From Bacteroidales bacterium (lineage in GTDB: Bacteria; Bacteroidota; Bacteroidia; Bacteroidales; G3-4614), in contig SUXK01000001.1 in the NCBI GenBank assembly GCA_015061035.1, positions 62,001 to 126,000 of the forward strand: a DNA stretch of 64,000 nt. Reading direction: 5' to 3'. Position numbers and translations under genes: made by a program. Below the pieces are notes generated by a model. The model had not been told where the DNA came from, ran no database searches, and was given only the letters and a program-made list of their open reading frames with translations. This document shows, piece by piece, positions 18,006-28,759 of this stretch (the stretch's first letter is position 1; each line of letters starts with the position of its first letter).

Positions 18006-18476
18006 CTAATAATCACACTCCTTTTTTACGCTACCGTCACTGTTGAACCATATATCACACTCGTTAGGCGATGTTTTTAGTTCAACTTTATACCCATAAC
18101 TCTTCTTTTCTATCTCTAAAACTGCAACCTTGTTGTAGTTGTTCTTTAGATAAAGAACGGCAGCGTTAGGAAGATGTGCAATAAGATGTTCATTTAACCC
18201 TGTTTTCTCATTCTCTATCTTAATCCACTCTCCGTTATGGTTAAAGTAAACCTCTGTTCCATCACTACATTTAACCTCCATTTTGTCGTTTTCGTGTTTA
18301 AACTTAACAATCTTTCCATGCGGGATATTCTCTGTAACAAAACTCTCTATCTTAGATGGAAATACCTCTTTTGTCTCGTTCTCACTCTTATCCTCCGAAG
18401 CAAAAGTGGTTAGGGCAACAATCATTCCAATGCCCACTAAAAGCAGACTTAAACTTAATTTATTCATAATTTTCAT
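18006..18476 (-). CDS. PepSY-like periplasmic protein
   Basis: 156 residues with a signal peptide (about 1-27, hydrophobic LSLSLLLVGIGMIVALTTFA, cleavage before SEDK). The mature part contains two similar halves, KIESFVTENIPHGKIVKFKHE with ...VYFNHNGEWIKIE, and LIAHLPNAAVLYLKNNY with ...DIWFNSDGSVKKE. This tandem pattern is that of the PepSY-like proteins common in Bacteroidetes (sometimes called putative beta-lactamase-inhibitor-like). The function of these is not established; they are periplasmic and often respond to envelope or metal stress. It sits alone between tRNA-Asp and the divergent TamB gene. The alternative start Met4 would give a similar signal peptide. Confidence 0.75.
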   Translation of the reverse strand: MKIMNKLSLSLLLVGIGMIVALTTFASEDKSENETKEVFPSKIESFVTENIPHGKIVKFKHENDKMEVKCSDGTEVYFNHNGEWIKIENEKTGLNEHLIAHLPNAAVLYLKNNYNKVAVLEIEKKSYGYKVELKTSPNECDIWFNSDGSVKKECDY

Positions 18477-18569
18477 ATATTGATTACAATTTTAAAACAA
18501 CTGAAAAGCAAATATTGTTTTTCAGAGTATAAATATATCCGCTATTATTATTAAATTTACAACGTTTTT

Positions 18570-21500
18570 ATGAAGCGGACAATATTAAAGTGTATTCTAT
18601 ACACCATTGTGTCATTGGTAGTAATCTTATTGTTACTGCCCGCACTTTTGTATGTTCCGGCAATTCAGCAAGGAATAGCACAATATGCCACTCGAGCAGC
18701 CTCTGAACAGACAGGTATGCAAATAGAGTTAGAGCGAGTGCGTCTTCGTTTCCCTTTAGATATTGAACTTACTAATGCTTTGGTTGTAACAGCCCCTGAC
18801 GATACTATGTTACAATGTAAATCGTTAGTGTTGGAGTTGGGATTTAAAAAGATTTTTCAGAAAGAGATTGAGATTGAAAGACTCTCTTTTGAGAAAACCA
18901 AATTTCACTATGTTGATTCCTTAAAAACTTTTGGAATAAAGGTAAATGTTGAGGAGTTGGGATTAATGGCGCGTCCTGTTAGTTTGGCAAATGAGAGGGC
19001 TATGCTTCCTGATATTTCATTAACGGGTGGAGATGTAATTCTCAATTTGGTAAGTACTCCCGAAGATACTACCGAGACGGCGCCCTCAACCTTTGCATGG
19101 GCTTTTGAGGTTGCCAATATCCACCTAAAGGATATAAGTTATGCGATGACAACAATGCCTCATCAAACATCGTTGCAGAGTGCAATAGATGATGCTCATA
19201 TCTCAAATGTGGTTGTAGATATTGGAACGCAGCAGGTAGCGTTGTCGAGTGCAAAGATTGATGGAGCATTGTGTAAATATCTATCACTCCCAGCACCTAA
19301 CAATAATGAGGAGTTGCAATCTGTAACTGAAGAGAAGACATTACCTTGGGTAATAAATGTTGATACTCTCTCTCTTGCAAAGAGTAAAGTAACATATGGT
19401 AAATTAGACTATCTTCCTGTAAAACATTTTGATCCATCATATCTTTCGCTATATGATTTAAATATCAAAGCCCAAGATATTTACAATAAAGCAATGGAGG
19501 TGGCTGCTAAGATAAATCACCTCTCATTTCACGAGCGTTCAGGTTTTGCTGTTTCACATGCTAATATGTCGCTATTGTTAGACTCCTCAAACGTATTGGT
19601 TGATAATCTGTATTTGGCAACCCAAAACTCAATATTGCGAGGAGGGGTTAAGGCTGATGCCTCAATCTTAGAGCAAGACCCATATGCCAACCTCAGTTTG
19701 AATATGGATTTATCTCTGTCAATGTTTGATGCTCCCTATTTTGTGCCATCAATATCAGACTATTTGCCTCTATTGCCAACCTCAAAGGTGAATGCAAAGA
19801 TAGATGTCAGTGGAAACCTCTCATTGTTACATCTTAAAAAAGCGGAGGTGTTGTTGCCCGATAATTTAGAGTTGGAGGCATCGGGAGATGTGGCAAATGT
19901 CTTGAACAACAGACCATTAAAAGCAAGAACCAATATTAATGGTAAATTGATTAATGGAGAACTTTTACAAGCGTTCATTGGAGATAAGGATAGTTCCTCA
20001 ATAATTATCCCTGATGATATTACTTTTAACGGAAGAGTGGAGTTAAAAGGCGATACCCTACGCCCAGCAATCAATATTTCATTAGCAGAAGGAAGATCTA
20101 ATATTGCAGGAGTTGTAAATCTTGCAACCGAGTCGTATGGAGTAGATATCTCTATAAATAAATTCCCTCTTCAGAAAATCTTTAAAGATATACCATTGGG
20201 TAATATAACAACTTCGTTAACTGCAAGAGGAGAGAAGTTTAATCCTATACATGAGGGTGCAACTTCAAATATATCACTAATGGTTGATTCGCTCTATTAC
20301 AACAGATACGATTATACCGATATAAAACTCCAAATGGTTCTCTCCGGAGGTATATACAATGGCTCAATTGTAAGCAAATGTCAGGATGCAGAAATGTCGT
20401 TGACACTTCAAGGCTTGCTTTCGGATCAGAAGCAGACTCTTAATCTTAAAGGAGATATTCCAAATCTTGATTTTCAGAATCTTAATTTCTCACAAGATAA
20501 ATTCTCTTTAGTGTCAAGTGTTGATATTTCGGCATCTGCTGATACTTTGGGGATATATACTATAAAGGGAGGAGTGGGTAAGACTGTAGTTCGTATGTAT
20601 GGTGCAAAACGAACACTGCAAGGCTTAAATATGGATATATCTGCCGATACAACTCAGATAAATGCAAATGTTGAGGCTCAAGGTTTGTATCTCAGTTTTT
20701 TTGCACCACAATCATTAAATAATTTTATATCGGCAGTTGATTCGGTAATAGTTGAGGCAAAGAGTCAAACAGATTCTCTAAAGTTTAATATTGACCAGAT
20801 AAAGGAGAAAATGCCCTCATGTAATCTCTCATTCTCTCTTTCGGATAACCCAGTAGTCTCGGCTCTTTTAAAGAGAAATGGAATTACATTAGGATTGGCA
20901 CAATTAGACTTCTCTTCAAATGGCAAAGAGCCTGTATATCTAAAATCGGGTATATATTCGCTTAAGCAGGGTGAGGCAAGCATCGATAGTATATGTGCAA
21001 ATCTAAATCAAAACAATGGAACTCTTGAGTATGAACTCTTGGTTGGCGGAATAAAGAGTGGTGAAACAAAAGGTGGTTCAATAAAACTATTTGGAGGAGC
21101 AGTAGACAATAGTTTAACAATAAATTGTTTGCAGACTGATAGCAAGTATAACTCTGGCTTTGATTTTGGAGGAAGAGTATTAGTAGATTCCACTTCACTT
21201 GTATTTTCAATGATAACGCCAAAACCCATACTCGGGTATAGAGAGTTTCTGGTTAATGAGAGCAACTATATAACTCTATCCAATAAAGGTAGAGTGGATG
21301 CCGATTTTGTATTAACATCAGGCGAAAAACTTGTATCATTAAAATCAGACCAAGATACAACCCAAAATCAACTCCTTGTAAAGTTGCAACAACTCGATAT
21401 AGCATCAATGTTAAAACTATATCCACTATCTCCTAAGGTAGAGGGTGTATTATCTGCCGATATGGGTGTAAATCTAAATTCTAAATATTTTGGAGTAAAA

Positions 21501-23348
21501 GGAGATTTAAGAGTTGATACATTGGTGTATGAGGGTGGCAGTGTTGGAGATTTAAACCTGAAAGCAGGATATGTTGCATTAGAGGAGGGTGGCCAACGTG
21601 TAGCGCTATCTCTAAATCTTAACGATAAAGAGGTAGTAAAACTTGGAGGAAAGTATAATGCTGAGTCAGAAGATGGAATGAAATTAAAACTCTCAATTGA
21701 TGAGTTGCCATTCTTGTCTGTAAATCCATTTATCCCAGCCGACCTAATGAAACTAACAGGCGAATTAAATGGAGATTTTTCGCTTGATGGTTCGCATGAG
21801 GCAATAAATATGAACGGGTTTTTACAATTCCAAGATGTAGATATGACGCTCCCTTCAATAGGAACAACCTTTACCCTCTCGCCCGAGAAGATAACCATGA
21901 AGGATAATACCATAACTATGTATAACTTTGGAATGTCGGGCCCTAACAAACAACCTATGCTGCTTGAGGGAAGTATAGCGTTAGGAGATATAAAAAAGAC
22001 ACTCTCTGACTTTGGTAAAATAAGAAGTGATATATTGATTACTGCAAGTGAATTTCAACTTATAAATGTAAAGAAGAATAACAAAACACTTGTGTATGGT
22101 AAAGCCTTTAGTGATATGTTCTTGGTTATACAAGGCTATTTAAACAATCTGACATTAGGCGGAAATGTGGCACTGCTCAACGGAACAGAACTTACCTACA
22201 CCATGCGAGATGGTGGAATGGGGCAACAAGAAGATGTATCAAGTTTGGTAACGTTTACAGCCTTTAACGATACAATAAATCAAGATGAGGTAGAGGTAAA
22301 ACGGAATGTTCATTGGGGAGTAGATATGTCTGTTGGTATATCAATAGGACAAGCAGTAAAAGTTGCGGTAAATTTAACTCCTGATGCAAAATCGGGAATA
22401 GATATACAAGGGGGAGGAGAGTTGCTATATACAATGAATATGTTGGGAGATACCCAATTTACAGGTAAATATAACATTATGAATGGAACAGTTCGTTATT
22501 CATTGCCCGTTGTAGCAACTAAGGTGTTTACGATTGATGACGGAAGTTATATAGAGTGGAACGGAGATATTGCTGATCCAACAATGAATATAACTGCACA
22601 GAACAAGGTGAGGGCAACAGTAAATCAAGGAGGAGTGAGCAATATGGTAAACTTCTATGTTGGGATAGGAATAAAGAATACTCTTGAGGATTTGGACCTA
22701 ACCTTTGACCTTACCGCTCCTGAAGATATGACAATAAGTAATGAGTTGGCATCAATGAGTGAAGACCAACGCTCAGAGCAGGCTCTCTCTATGCTTTTGT
22801 ATAACACATATACAGGTGTTTCGGGAACGGACTCAAACTTTGATGCAAATACAGCATTAGGCTCATTCTTGTCAAAAGAGTTAAATCAATGGGCAAACAA
22901 AACACTTAAAAACGTAGATTTAACTTTTGGAGTAGACAGTTACACTTCGGCAGCAGGAGAGTCATCATTAGACTACTCGTATGAGTTCTCAAAGAGTCTT
23001 TTAAATGATAGGCTTAAGGTCTCTGTTGGAGGCTCATATAATCCTGATTTGTCGCCCGATGAGGTTGCTCAAAGCATATTGGGAGATGTGTCGCTGGAGT
23101 ATCAATTAGACTCTCGAGATAATATGCTTCTAAAACTTTTCCGTTCATCAACGAATGATATATTAGAGGGTAATATAAGTGAATATGGAGTAGGTTTTGC
23201 CGTTCGCAAACAGGTGGTAAAATTAAAAGAACTATTCCAAATAACAGGTCGCAAGGAGAAGGTGGCCCAAAAACGAGCAGAGAAACAAAAAGCAAAAGAG
23301 GCAAAAGAGAAAAGTGAAGAGGCTTCAAAAACAGAAGAAGAGAAATGA
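18570..23348 (+). CDS. tamB: TamB homolog (translocation and assembly module, inner-membrane component)
   Basis: 1592-residue envelope protein. One N-terminal transmembrane segment (about 8-30) anchors a very long periplasmic region of repeated beta strands. The C-terminal third (about 1150-1550) carries the conserved TamB/DUF490 region, with features such as LNGTELTYTMRDGG, FTGKYNIMNGTVRYSLPV and SYEFSKSLLNDRLKVSVGGSY. The extreme C-terminus is a lysine/glutamate-rich tail. Family knowledge: TamB spans the periplasm as an AsmA-like bridge linked to outer-membrane protein insertion or lipid transport. The ATGA overlap with the downstream TamA-like gene makes the pair a coupled operon and supports the assignment. 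Confidence 0.9.
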   Translation: MKRTILKCILYTIVSLVVILLLLPALLYVPAIQQGIAQYATRAASEQTGMQIELERVRLRFPLDIELTNALVVTAPDDTMLQCKSLVLELGFKKIFQKEIEIERLSFEKTKFHYVDSLKTFGIKVNVEELGLMARPVSLANERAMLPDISLTGGDVILNLVSTPEDTTETAPSTFAWAFEVANIHLKDISYAMTTMPHQTSLQSAIDDAHISNVVVDIGTQQVALSSAKIDGALCKYLSLPAPNNNEELQSVTEEKTLPWVINVDTLSLAKSKVTYGKLDYLPVKHFDPSYLSLYDLNIKAQDIYNKAMEVAAKINHLSFHERSGFAVSHANMSLLLDSSNVLVDNLYLATQNSILRGGVKADASILEQDPYANLSLNMDLSLSMFDAPYFVPSISDYLPLLPTSKVNAKIDVSGNLSLLHLKKAEVLLPDNLELEASGDVANVLNNRPLKARTNINGKLINGELLQAFIGDKDSSSIIIPDDITFNGRVELKGDTLRPAINISLAEGRSNIAGVVNLATESYGVDISINKFPLQKIFKDIPLGNITTSLTARGEKFNPIHEGATSNISLMVDSLYYNRYDYTDIKLQMVLSGGIYNGSIVSKCQDAEMSLTLQGLLSDQKQTLNLKGDIPNLDFQNLNFSQDKFSLVSSVDISASADTLGIYTIKGGVGKTVVRMYGAKRTLQGLNMDISADTTQINANVEAQGLYLSFFAPQSLNNFISAVDSVIVEAKSQTDSLKFNIDQIKEKMPSCNLSFSLSDNPVVSALLKRNGITLGLAQLDFSSNGKEPVYLKSGIYSLKQGEASIDSICANLNQNNGTLEYELLVGGIKSGETKGGSIKLFGGAVDNSLTINCLQTDSKYNSGFDFGGRVLVDSTSLVFSMITPKPILGYREFLVNESNYITLSNKGRVDADFVLTSGEKLVSLKSDQDTTQNQLLVKLQQLDIASMLKLYPLSPKVEGVLSADMGVNLNSKYFGVKGDLRVDTLVYEGGSVGDLNLKAGYVALEEGGQRVALSLNLNDKEVVKLGGKYNAESEDGMKLKLSIDELPFLSVNPFIPADLMKLTGELNGDFSLDGSHEAINMNGFLQFQDVDMTLPSIGTTFTLSPEKITMKDNTITMYNFGMSGPNKQPMLLEGSIALGDIKKTLSDFGKIRSDILITASEFQLINVKKNNKTLVYGKAFSDMFLVIQGYLNNLTLGGNVALLNGTELTYTMRDGGMGQQEDVSSLVTFTAFNDTINQDEVEVKRNVHWGVDMSVGISIGQAVKVAVNLTPDAKSGIDIQGGGELLYTMNMLGDTQFTGKYNIMNGTVRYSLPVVATKVFTIDDGSYIEWNGDIADPTMNITAQNKVRATVNQGGVSNMVNFYVGIGIKNTLEDLDLTFDLTAPEDMTISNELASMSEDQRSEQALSMLLYNTYTGVSGTDSNFDANTALGSFLSKELNQWANKTLKNVDLTFGVDSYTSAAGESSLDYSYEFSKSLLNDRLKVSVGGSYNPDLSPDEVAQSILGDVSLEYQLDSRDNMLLKLFRSSTNDILEGNISEYGVGFAVRKQVVKLKELFQITGRKEKVAQKRAEKQKAKEAKEKSEEASKTEEEK

Positions 23349-25663
23349 GAAAGTATAAATATATCATCTATATAGTAGCATTAATAATGATTGTAACATC
23401 TTGCTCAACCACATCAAGGTTGGGCGAAGGTGAACAACTCTATGTTGGTGTGAAAAAGATGAATATATTATCAACTCAGGGAGCAGATATAACATCAGAT
23501 GCCAAAAGCGAGGTAAAAGAGGATTTGAGCGTAAAACCAAACAATCCTCTATTCTCTCCTTACGTGCGTTCGCCATTCCCATTCGGAATATTGATATACC
23601 AATATTGTAAACCAACAAAAGATAAAGGATTTAAACATTGGTTTTACGAGCAGTTTGCAAAAGAGCCTGTATTAATCTCAACAGTAAGTCCGCAAATGCG
23701 AATGAAGTTAGTTGAGAGCAAACTCCAAAATATGGGATATTTCAACTCCGAAGCAACCTATCAACTGCTACCAAAAAAACGTGATCCAAAGAAAGTGAAA
23801 ATATCATATACGGTTGATGTTGCAAAAGGTTGGAAGTATGATGAAATATACTATCCCTCTCCTGAGGATAAACTAACAACAATGATTGATAGTTTAAAAG
23901 CCACATCGTTTATACAAAAAGGCAAGCAGTATAATACCGATACCCTTAATATGGAGCGTGATAGAATAACCTCAGTGTTGCGAGATAATGGATTCTACTA
24001 TTTCCGTTCCGACTATCTTCACTTCTTGGTAGATACTACACAAAATCGTTATGAGGTAGATGTTAAAATGATACTTCAGGATGATATACCACCTATGGCT
24101 CTTCGCCAATATAAAACAGGAAAGATAGATGTGTATATTGAGAGTGTAAAAGGTGTGGGAGAGATAGATACCCTCTACTCAAAACGAGGTAAAACATCAC
24201 GAAACATAAATATAACATATCAAACTCCAAAGAGGGTAAAGTATGGATTGATCAGACGTAATGTTCAAATGCGAACAGGAAGAATATGTTCATTGCAAGA
24301 CCAACGACTTACTCAGAGCAATCTAAGTAGAACAGGAGTCTTTAGCAAGGTACAGATATTGCCCATACTAACCGATACCTTAAATTCAGATACCCTTGAT
24401 TTTAAAATCAATTTGGTAATGGGAAAACCCCTTGAGGCAGAGTTTGGATTAAACGTAACATCAAAATCAAATAGTTTCTTAGGTCCGGGAGCCGACTTCT
24501 CTATATCTCATAACAATATATTTGGAGGAGCAGAGAAACTTACCCTTAAATTAAACGGAGCATATGAGTGGCAAACAGGAGCAAATCATGTAGAAAACGC
24601 TGCATTGATGAACTCCTACGAATTTGGAGCAAGAGTATCGCTTCTTTTCCCTCGCTTGTTGCTATCTAAAAAACTGACAAAACAGAGAAAGTATCTCTCA
24701 ACAACAAAATTTGAGTTGGGAGCAAGCATATTAAACAGACCAAACTATTTTAGAATGTTCTCTCTTGATGCGGCAATGGAGTATAACTTCTCAACATCGT
24801 TGTCATCAACACATACATTCAACCCATTTAAATTGATATATAACAAACTGTTAAATACAACATCTTCGTTTGAAACAACACTAAACGAAAACCCTGCAAT
24901 AGCATTAAGTTTTCGCGATCAGTTCATTCCAATGATGCGATATGCCTATACCTATACCAAGTCGTTTGGTAAAGCGGATGTGAATAAAATATACTTGAGA
25001 TTAGAGGCAACCCAAGCAGGAAACCTAATAGATGGCATAGGGCGTATGTGCGGAATAGGGGGAGAGAAGAACCTCTTTGGAAACCAATTCTCGCAATTTG
25101 TGAAAGGTCAGTTTGAGTTTAAATATTCGCGTAAACTGTGGGGCGAAAACTGGTTGGTGTCACGCTTCCTGATAGGAGCAGGACACGCATATAGTAACTC
25201 AACAGTAATGCCATATAGTGAACAGTTCTATATAGGCGGAGCAAATAGTATCAGAGCCTTTACGGTGCGTTCATTAGGTCCCGGAAGTTATCGTCCCAAT
25301 ACCGATAATCCCAACTACTATTTTGACCAAACAGCCAACTTCAAGTTGGAGGCAAACGTTGAGATGCGATTAAAAATATTTGGAGGATTACAGTTCGCAC
25401 TATTTCTTGATGCTGGAAACATTTGGTTGTTGCAAGACGATCCACTTAGACCCGGAGGAAAACTTGAAGGAAAAACATTCTTAAAAGATATAGCCTTAGG
25501 AACAGGATGCGGTATCCGTTACGATTTGTCAGTGATAGTACTCCGTCTTGACTTGGGAATAGGACTTCATGCTCCGTATGATACAGGCAAGAGCGGATAC
25601 TATAATATGCCCAAATTCAAAGATAGTTTAGGCCTTCACTTTGCAATAGGTTATCCATTTTAG
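23345..25663 (+). CDS. tamL: TamA-like Omp85 lipoprotein (TamL type)
   Basis: 772 residues. The signal peptide ends in the lipobox IVTSC with Cys20, so the protein is a predicted lipoprotein, unlike proteobacterial TamA. Residues about 30-370 hold POTRA-like repeats (for instance IDVYIESVKGVGEIDTLYS). Residues about 380-772 form the bacterial surface antigen 16-strand barrel, with YIGGANSIRAFTVRSLGPG near 640-660 and a terminal aromatic residue (AIGYPF). Family knowledge: Bacteroidetes carry such TamA-like lipoproteins, called TamL, partnered with TamB. The start overlaps the tamB stop by four bases. A BamA assignment is disfavoured by the lipobox and the TamB linkage. Confidence 0.88.
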   Translation: MRKYKYIIYIVALIMIVTSCSTTSRLGEGEQLYVGVKKMNILSTQGADITSDAKSEVKEDLSVKPNNPLFSPYVRSPFPFGILIYQYCKPTKDKGFKHWFYEQFAKEPVLISTVSPQMRMKLVESKLQNMGYFNSEATYQLLPKKRDPKKVKISYTVDVAKGWKYDEIYYPSPEDKLTTMIDSLKATSFIQKGKQYNTDTLNMERDRITSVLRDNGFYYFRSDYLHFLVDTTQNRYEVDVKMILQDDIPPMALRQYKTGKIDVYIESVKGVGEIDTLYSKRGKTSRNINITYQTPKRVKYGLIRRNVQMRTGRICSLQDQRLTQSNLSRTGVFSKVQILPILTDTLNSDTLDFKINLVMGKPLEAEFGLNVTSKSNSFLGPGADFSISHNNIFGGAEKLTLKLNGAYEWQTGANHVENAALMNSYEFGARVSLLFPRLLLSKKLTKQRKYLSTTKFELGASILNRPNYFRMFSLDAAMEYNFSTSLSSTHTFNPFKLIYNKLLNTTSSFETTLNENPAIALSFRDQFIPMMRYAYTYTKSFGKADVNKIYLRLEATQAGNLIDGIGRMCGIGGEKNLFGNQFSQFVKGQFEFKYSRKLWGENWLVSRFLIGAGHAYSNSTVMPYSEQFYIGGANSIRAFTVRSLGPGSYRPNTDNPNYYFDQTANFKLEANVEMRLKIFGGLQFALFLDAGNIWLLQDDPLRPGGKLEGKTFLKDIALGTGCGIRYDLSVIVLRLDLGIGLHAPYDTGKSGYYNMPKFKDSLGLHFAIGYPF

Positions 25664-25680
25664 TTAAAACATCTGTATAG

Positions 25681-25712
25681 TTTGTTGCTATGGATAATTT
25701 GTAGTAATTTTG
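25681..25712 (+). promoter_or_regulatory. Bacteroidetes-type promoter of pflB-pflA
   Basis: TTTG at 25681-25684 and TAATTTTG at 25705-25712 with a 20-base spacer. The predicted leader is about 50 bases. Confidence 0.7.
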
Positions 25713-25770
25713 CACTCGAAAATAAAAAAAGAGAAAATATAAACATTTTTCAAGGAAAAATTGAATACTT

Positions 25771-28011
25771 ATGAAGTATAGTAATGACAATTGGACAGGT
25801 TTTAAGGGTGATGTTTGGCGCGATGAGATAAATGTTCGCGACTTCATCCAATCAAACTACACTCCTTACGAAGGTGATGAGAGTTTCTTGATGCCTTCAT
25901 CAGAGAAGACTCGCAAAGTATGGAACAAATTAACAGAGATGTTTAAGGAGGAGCGTGAGCGTGGCGTTTATGATGCCGAAACAAAACTTCCTCAAACAAT
26001 TACTACATACGGTCCTGGATACATTGATAAAGAGAATGAGGTAGTGGTAGGTCTTCAAACAGATGCTCCTCTTAAACGCGGAATCTTCCCCAAAGGAGGA
26101 ATTCGTATGGTGGAGAATAGTTTGAATGCATACGGATACGAACTTGATCCTATGACTAAAGAGATATTTACAAAATATCGCAAAACTCATAACGAAGGAG
26201 TATTCTCGGCATACACAGAGGAGATGTTGGAGGCTCGTCGCTCGGCAATCATCACAGGACTTCCTGATGCTTATGGTCGTGGACGTATCATTGGTGACTA
26301 CCGCCGTGTTGCTCTATACGGAACAGCAATCCTTATAGCAGAGAAAAAACACTTCCAAAAACGCTTGGATATTCAAGAGATTACTGAGGAGACAATCCGT
26401 AGTCGTGAGGAGGTAAGTGAACAAATCAAAGCATTAAAGGACTTTGAGAAGATGTGTGCAGGATACGGATTTGATGTAACACGTCCAGCAAAAGATGCAC
26501 GTGAGGCAGTGCAATTCGTATATTTAGCATATTTGGCAGCAGTAAAAGACCAAGACGGAGCAGCGATGTCAATAGGACGTACCGCAACATTCTTGGATAT
26601 ATATATTGAAAAAGATATTCGTGAAGGTAAACTAACTGAAGAGGAGGCTCAAGAGTTGGTTGATCAAATGATTATCAAACTTCGTATAGTACGTTTCTTG
26701 CGTACACCCGAATATAACGACCTATTCTCAGGAGACCCTGTATGGGTAACTGAGTCATTAGGAGGTATGGGGCTTGACGGAAGAACATTGGTAACAAAAT
26801 CATGTTATCGTTACCTACACACTCTATACAATCTTGGACCTGCACCAGAGCCAAACTTAACTGTACTTTGGGCTGAGAGATTGCCAGAGAACTGGAAGAA
26901 ATATTGTGCAAAAGTTTCAATTGATACATCTGCTATCCAATACGAGAACGATGACTTAATGCGTGTTGAGTATGGCGATGATTATGGAATTGCATGTTGT
27001 GTTTCTCCTATGAAGATAGGAAAACAGATGCAATACTTTGGAGCAAGAGCAAACCTTGCAAAATGTCTGTTGTATGCAATCAATGGTGGACGCGATGAGA
27101 TAAGTGGAGTTCAGGTAGCACCACGTTTTGAGCCAATCACAAGCGAGTATCTTGATTACGATGAGGTAATGCGTAAATACTCTCAAATGATGCGTTGGTT
27201 GGCAAAAGTATATGTAAACGCATTGAAGATAATCCACTATATGCACGACAAATATGCATACGAGGCATTTGAGATGAGTTTGCATGACGGACGTGTAGAG
27301 CGTATTCGTGCAACAGGAATTGCTGGATTATCAATTGTTGCCGACTCATTGGCTGCAATTAGAGATTGCAAAGTAAAAGTAATTCGCGATGAGCGTGGCT
27401 TGGCAGTAGGATTTGAGCGTGAAGGCGACTATGTTCCTTTCGGAAACAACTGTGATGCAACAGATAAAATTGCCGTAGATATAACAGAACGTTTTATGGA
27501 GTACTTGCGTCAACATGAAACATATCGCAACGCAACTCCAACACAATCAATTCTTACAATTACAAGTAACGTTGTGTATGGTAAGAAGACTGGTTCAACT
27601 CCCGATGGTCGTCAAGGAGGAACACCATTTGCTCCAGGAGCAAACCCAATGAACGGACGCGACATAAAAGGTGCGGTAGCAGCATTGGCATCGGTGGCAA
27701 AACTTCCATTCCAACACGCTCATGACGGAATATCATATACATTTGCAATATCTCCTGCTGCGTTAGGAAAAGAGAACGAAGTGAGAGTAAACAACCTTGT
27801 AGGTTTACTTGACGGATATTTCACTCCAACAGGAGGACAACACCTAAATGTAAACGTATTTGATTCATCTCTTTTGATTGATGCAATGGAGCATCCCGAG
27901 AAATATCCACAATTAACAATTCGTGTATCGGGATATGCTGTAAACTTTGTAAAACTAACAAAAGAGCAACAGTTAGACGTTATTTCAAGAACTATCAACC
28001 AATCTATGTAA
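25771..28011 (+). CDS. pflB: Formate C-acetyltransferase (pyruvate formate-lyase)
   Basis: Cytoplasmic glycyl-radical enzyme converting pyruvate and CoA to acetyl-CoA and formate under anaerobic conditions. 746 residues, close to the usual 750-760. The catalytic cysteine pair is visible in YGIACCVSP (Cys409-Cys410). The C-terminal glycyl radical loop is RVSGYAVNF with Gly721. Both match true PFL rather than other glycyl-radical enzymes, which lack the Cys-Cys pair. The activase gene follows after seven bases, so the two form an operon. The gene marks the organism as fermentative. Confidence 0.97.
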   Translation: MKYSNDNWTGFKGDVWRDEINVRDFIQSNYTPYEGDESFLMPSSEKTRKVWNKLTEMFKEERERGVYDAETKLPQTITTYGPGYIDKENEVVVGLQTDAPLKRGIFPKGGIRMVENSLNAYGYELDPMTKEIFTKYRKTHNEGVFSAYTEEMLEARRSAIITGLPDAYGRGRIIGDYRRVALYGTAILIAEKKHFQKRLDIQEITEETIRSREEVSEQIKALKDFEKMCAGYGFDVTRPAKDAREAVQFVYLAYLAAVKDQDGAAMSIGRTATFLDIYIEKDIREGKLTEEEAQELVDQMIIKLRIVRFLRTPEYNDLFSGDPVWVTESLGGMGLDGRTLVTKSCYRYLHTLYNLGPAPEPNLTVLWAERLPENWKKYCAKVSIDTSAIQYENDDLMRVEYGDDYGIACCVSPMKIGKQMQYFGARANLAKCLLYAINGGRDEISGVQVAPRFEPITSEYLDYDEVMRKYSQMMRWLAKVYVNALKIIHYMHDKYAYEAFEMSLHDGRVERIRATGIAGLSIVADSLAAIRDCKVKVIRDERGLAVGFEREGDYVPFGNNCDATDKIAVDITERFMEYLRQHETYRNATPTQSILTITSNVVYGKKTGSTPDGRQGGTPFAPGANPMNGRDIKGAVAALASVAKLPFQHAHDGISYTFAISPAALGKENEVRVNNLVGLLDGYFTPTGGQHLNVNVFDSSLLIDAMEHPEKYPQLTIRVSGYAVNFVKLTKEQQLDVISRTINQSM

Positions 28012-28018
28012 TTAGTAG

Positions 28019-28741
28019 ATGAACAAGATAGTTGGTAAAATACATTCAATAGAGAGTTTCGGGACCGTAGATGGTCCCGGAATTCGTTTTGTAACCTTCC
28101 TTCAAGGATGCCCCTTGCGTTGTGCTTATTGCCATAACCCTGATACGTGGGATGCTCACGCAATAACAAAATATGAATATACTCCAAGTCAACTCTTTGA
28201 TGAGGCAATGCGATATAAAAACTTTATAAAGAGTGGGGGAGTGACACTGACAGGGGGAGAACCTTTGATGCAACCTGAATTTGTAAGAGAATATTTTAGA
28301 TTGTGTAGGGATGCAGGAGTACATACTGCCCTTGATACTGCAGGTTCTATAATAACAGAGAAGACTCTGTCAGTATTAGACTATACAAATCTCGTACTTT
28401 TAGATATAAAGGCTCTTGATGCAGAGTTGTGTAAAAAAGTATGTGGAAGTGACGGAAGTGCAACACTCCGTTTCTTAGATGAATTACAACGCAGAAATAT
28501 ACCCACATGGATTCGCCATGTTGTGGTACCAACCCTCACTGATAACGATAACTCTATAAGAAATCTGATTGAGTATCTGAAACCATATAGCGTAGTTGAA
28601 AAGATAGAGTGGCTGCCCTATCATACATTAGGGGTATTTAAATATAAAGAGTTGGGGATTTCTTATCCATTAGAAGGCGTTGAGCCTCTCAATAAAGAGC
28701 GAATTGCAGAGATAAAAAAGATGGAAGAAACGAATGTTTGA
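28019..28741 (+). CDS. pflA: Pyruvate formate-lyase activating enzyme (radical SAM)
   Basis: 240 residues. Generates the glycyl radical on PflB using S-adenosylmethionine and a [4Fe-4S] cluster. The cluster motif CX3CX2C is visible as CPLRCAYCHNP with Cys31, Cys35 and Cys38, preceded by the family pattern ESFGTVDGPGIRFVTFLQG. The SAM-binding GG stretch GVTLTGGEPLMQPEF lies near 78-92. Size and position directly behind pflB match the family. It ends 18 bases from the 3' end of the convergent antiporter gene, with a hairpin between. Confidence 0.96.
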   Translation: MNKIVGKIHSIESFGTVDGPGIRFVTFLQGCPLRCAYCHNPDTWDAHAITKYEYTPSQLFDEAMRYKNFIKSGGVTLTGGEPLMQPEFVREYFRLCRDAGVHTALDTAGSIITEKTLSVLDYTNLVLLDIKALDAELCKKVCGSDGSATLRFLDELQRRNIPTWIRHVVVPTLTDNDNSIRNLIEYLKPYSVVEKIEWLPYHTLGVFKYKELGISYPLEGVEPLNKERIAEIKKMEETNV

Positions 28742-28759
28742 GAAACAAAAGTTTCTCAA
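28738..28759. terminator. Possible bidirectional hairpin between pflA and the antiporter gene
   Basis: TTGAGAAAC / GTTTCTCAA around AAAA fills the space between the two convergent stop codons. Without a T-run it is only a candidate terminator. Confidence 0.45.

Noticed and set aside
23345-25663. BamA as the identity of the Omp85 protein
   Set aside because: The lipobox at Cys20 and the overlap with tamB fit the TamA-like lipoprotein branch better.
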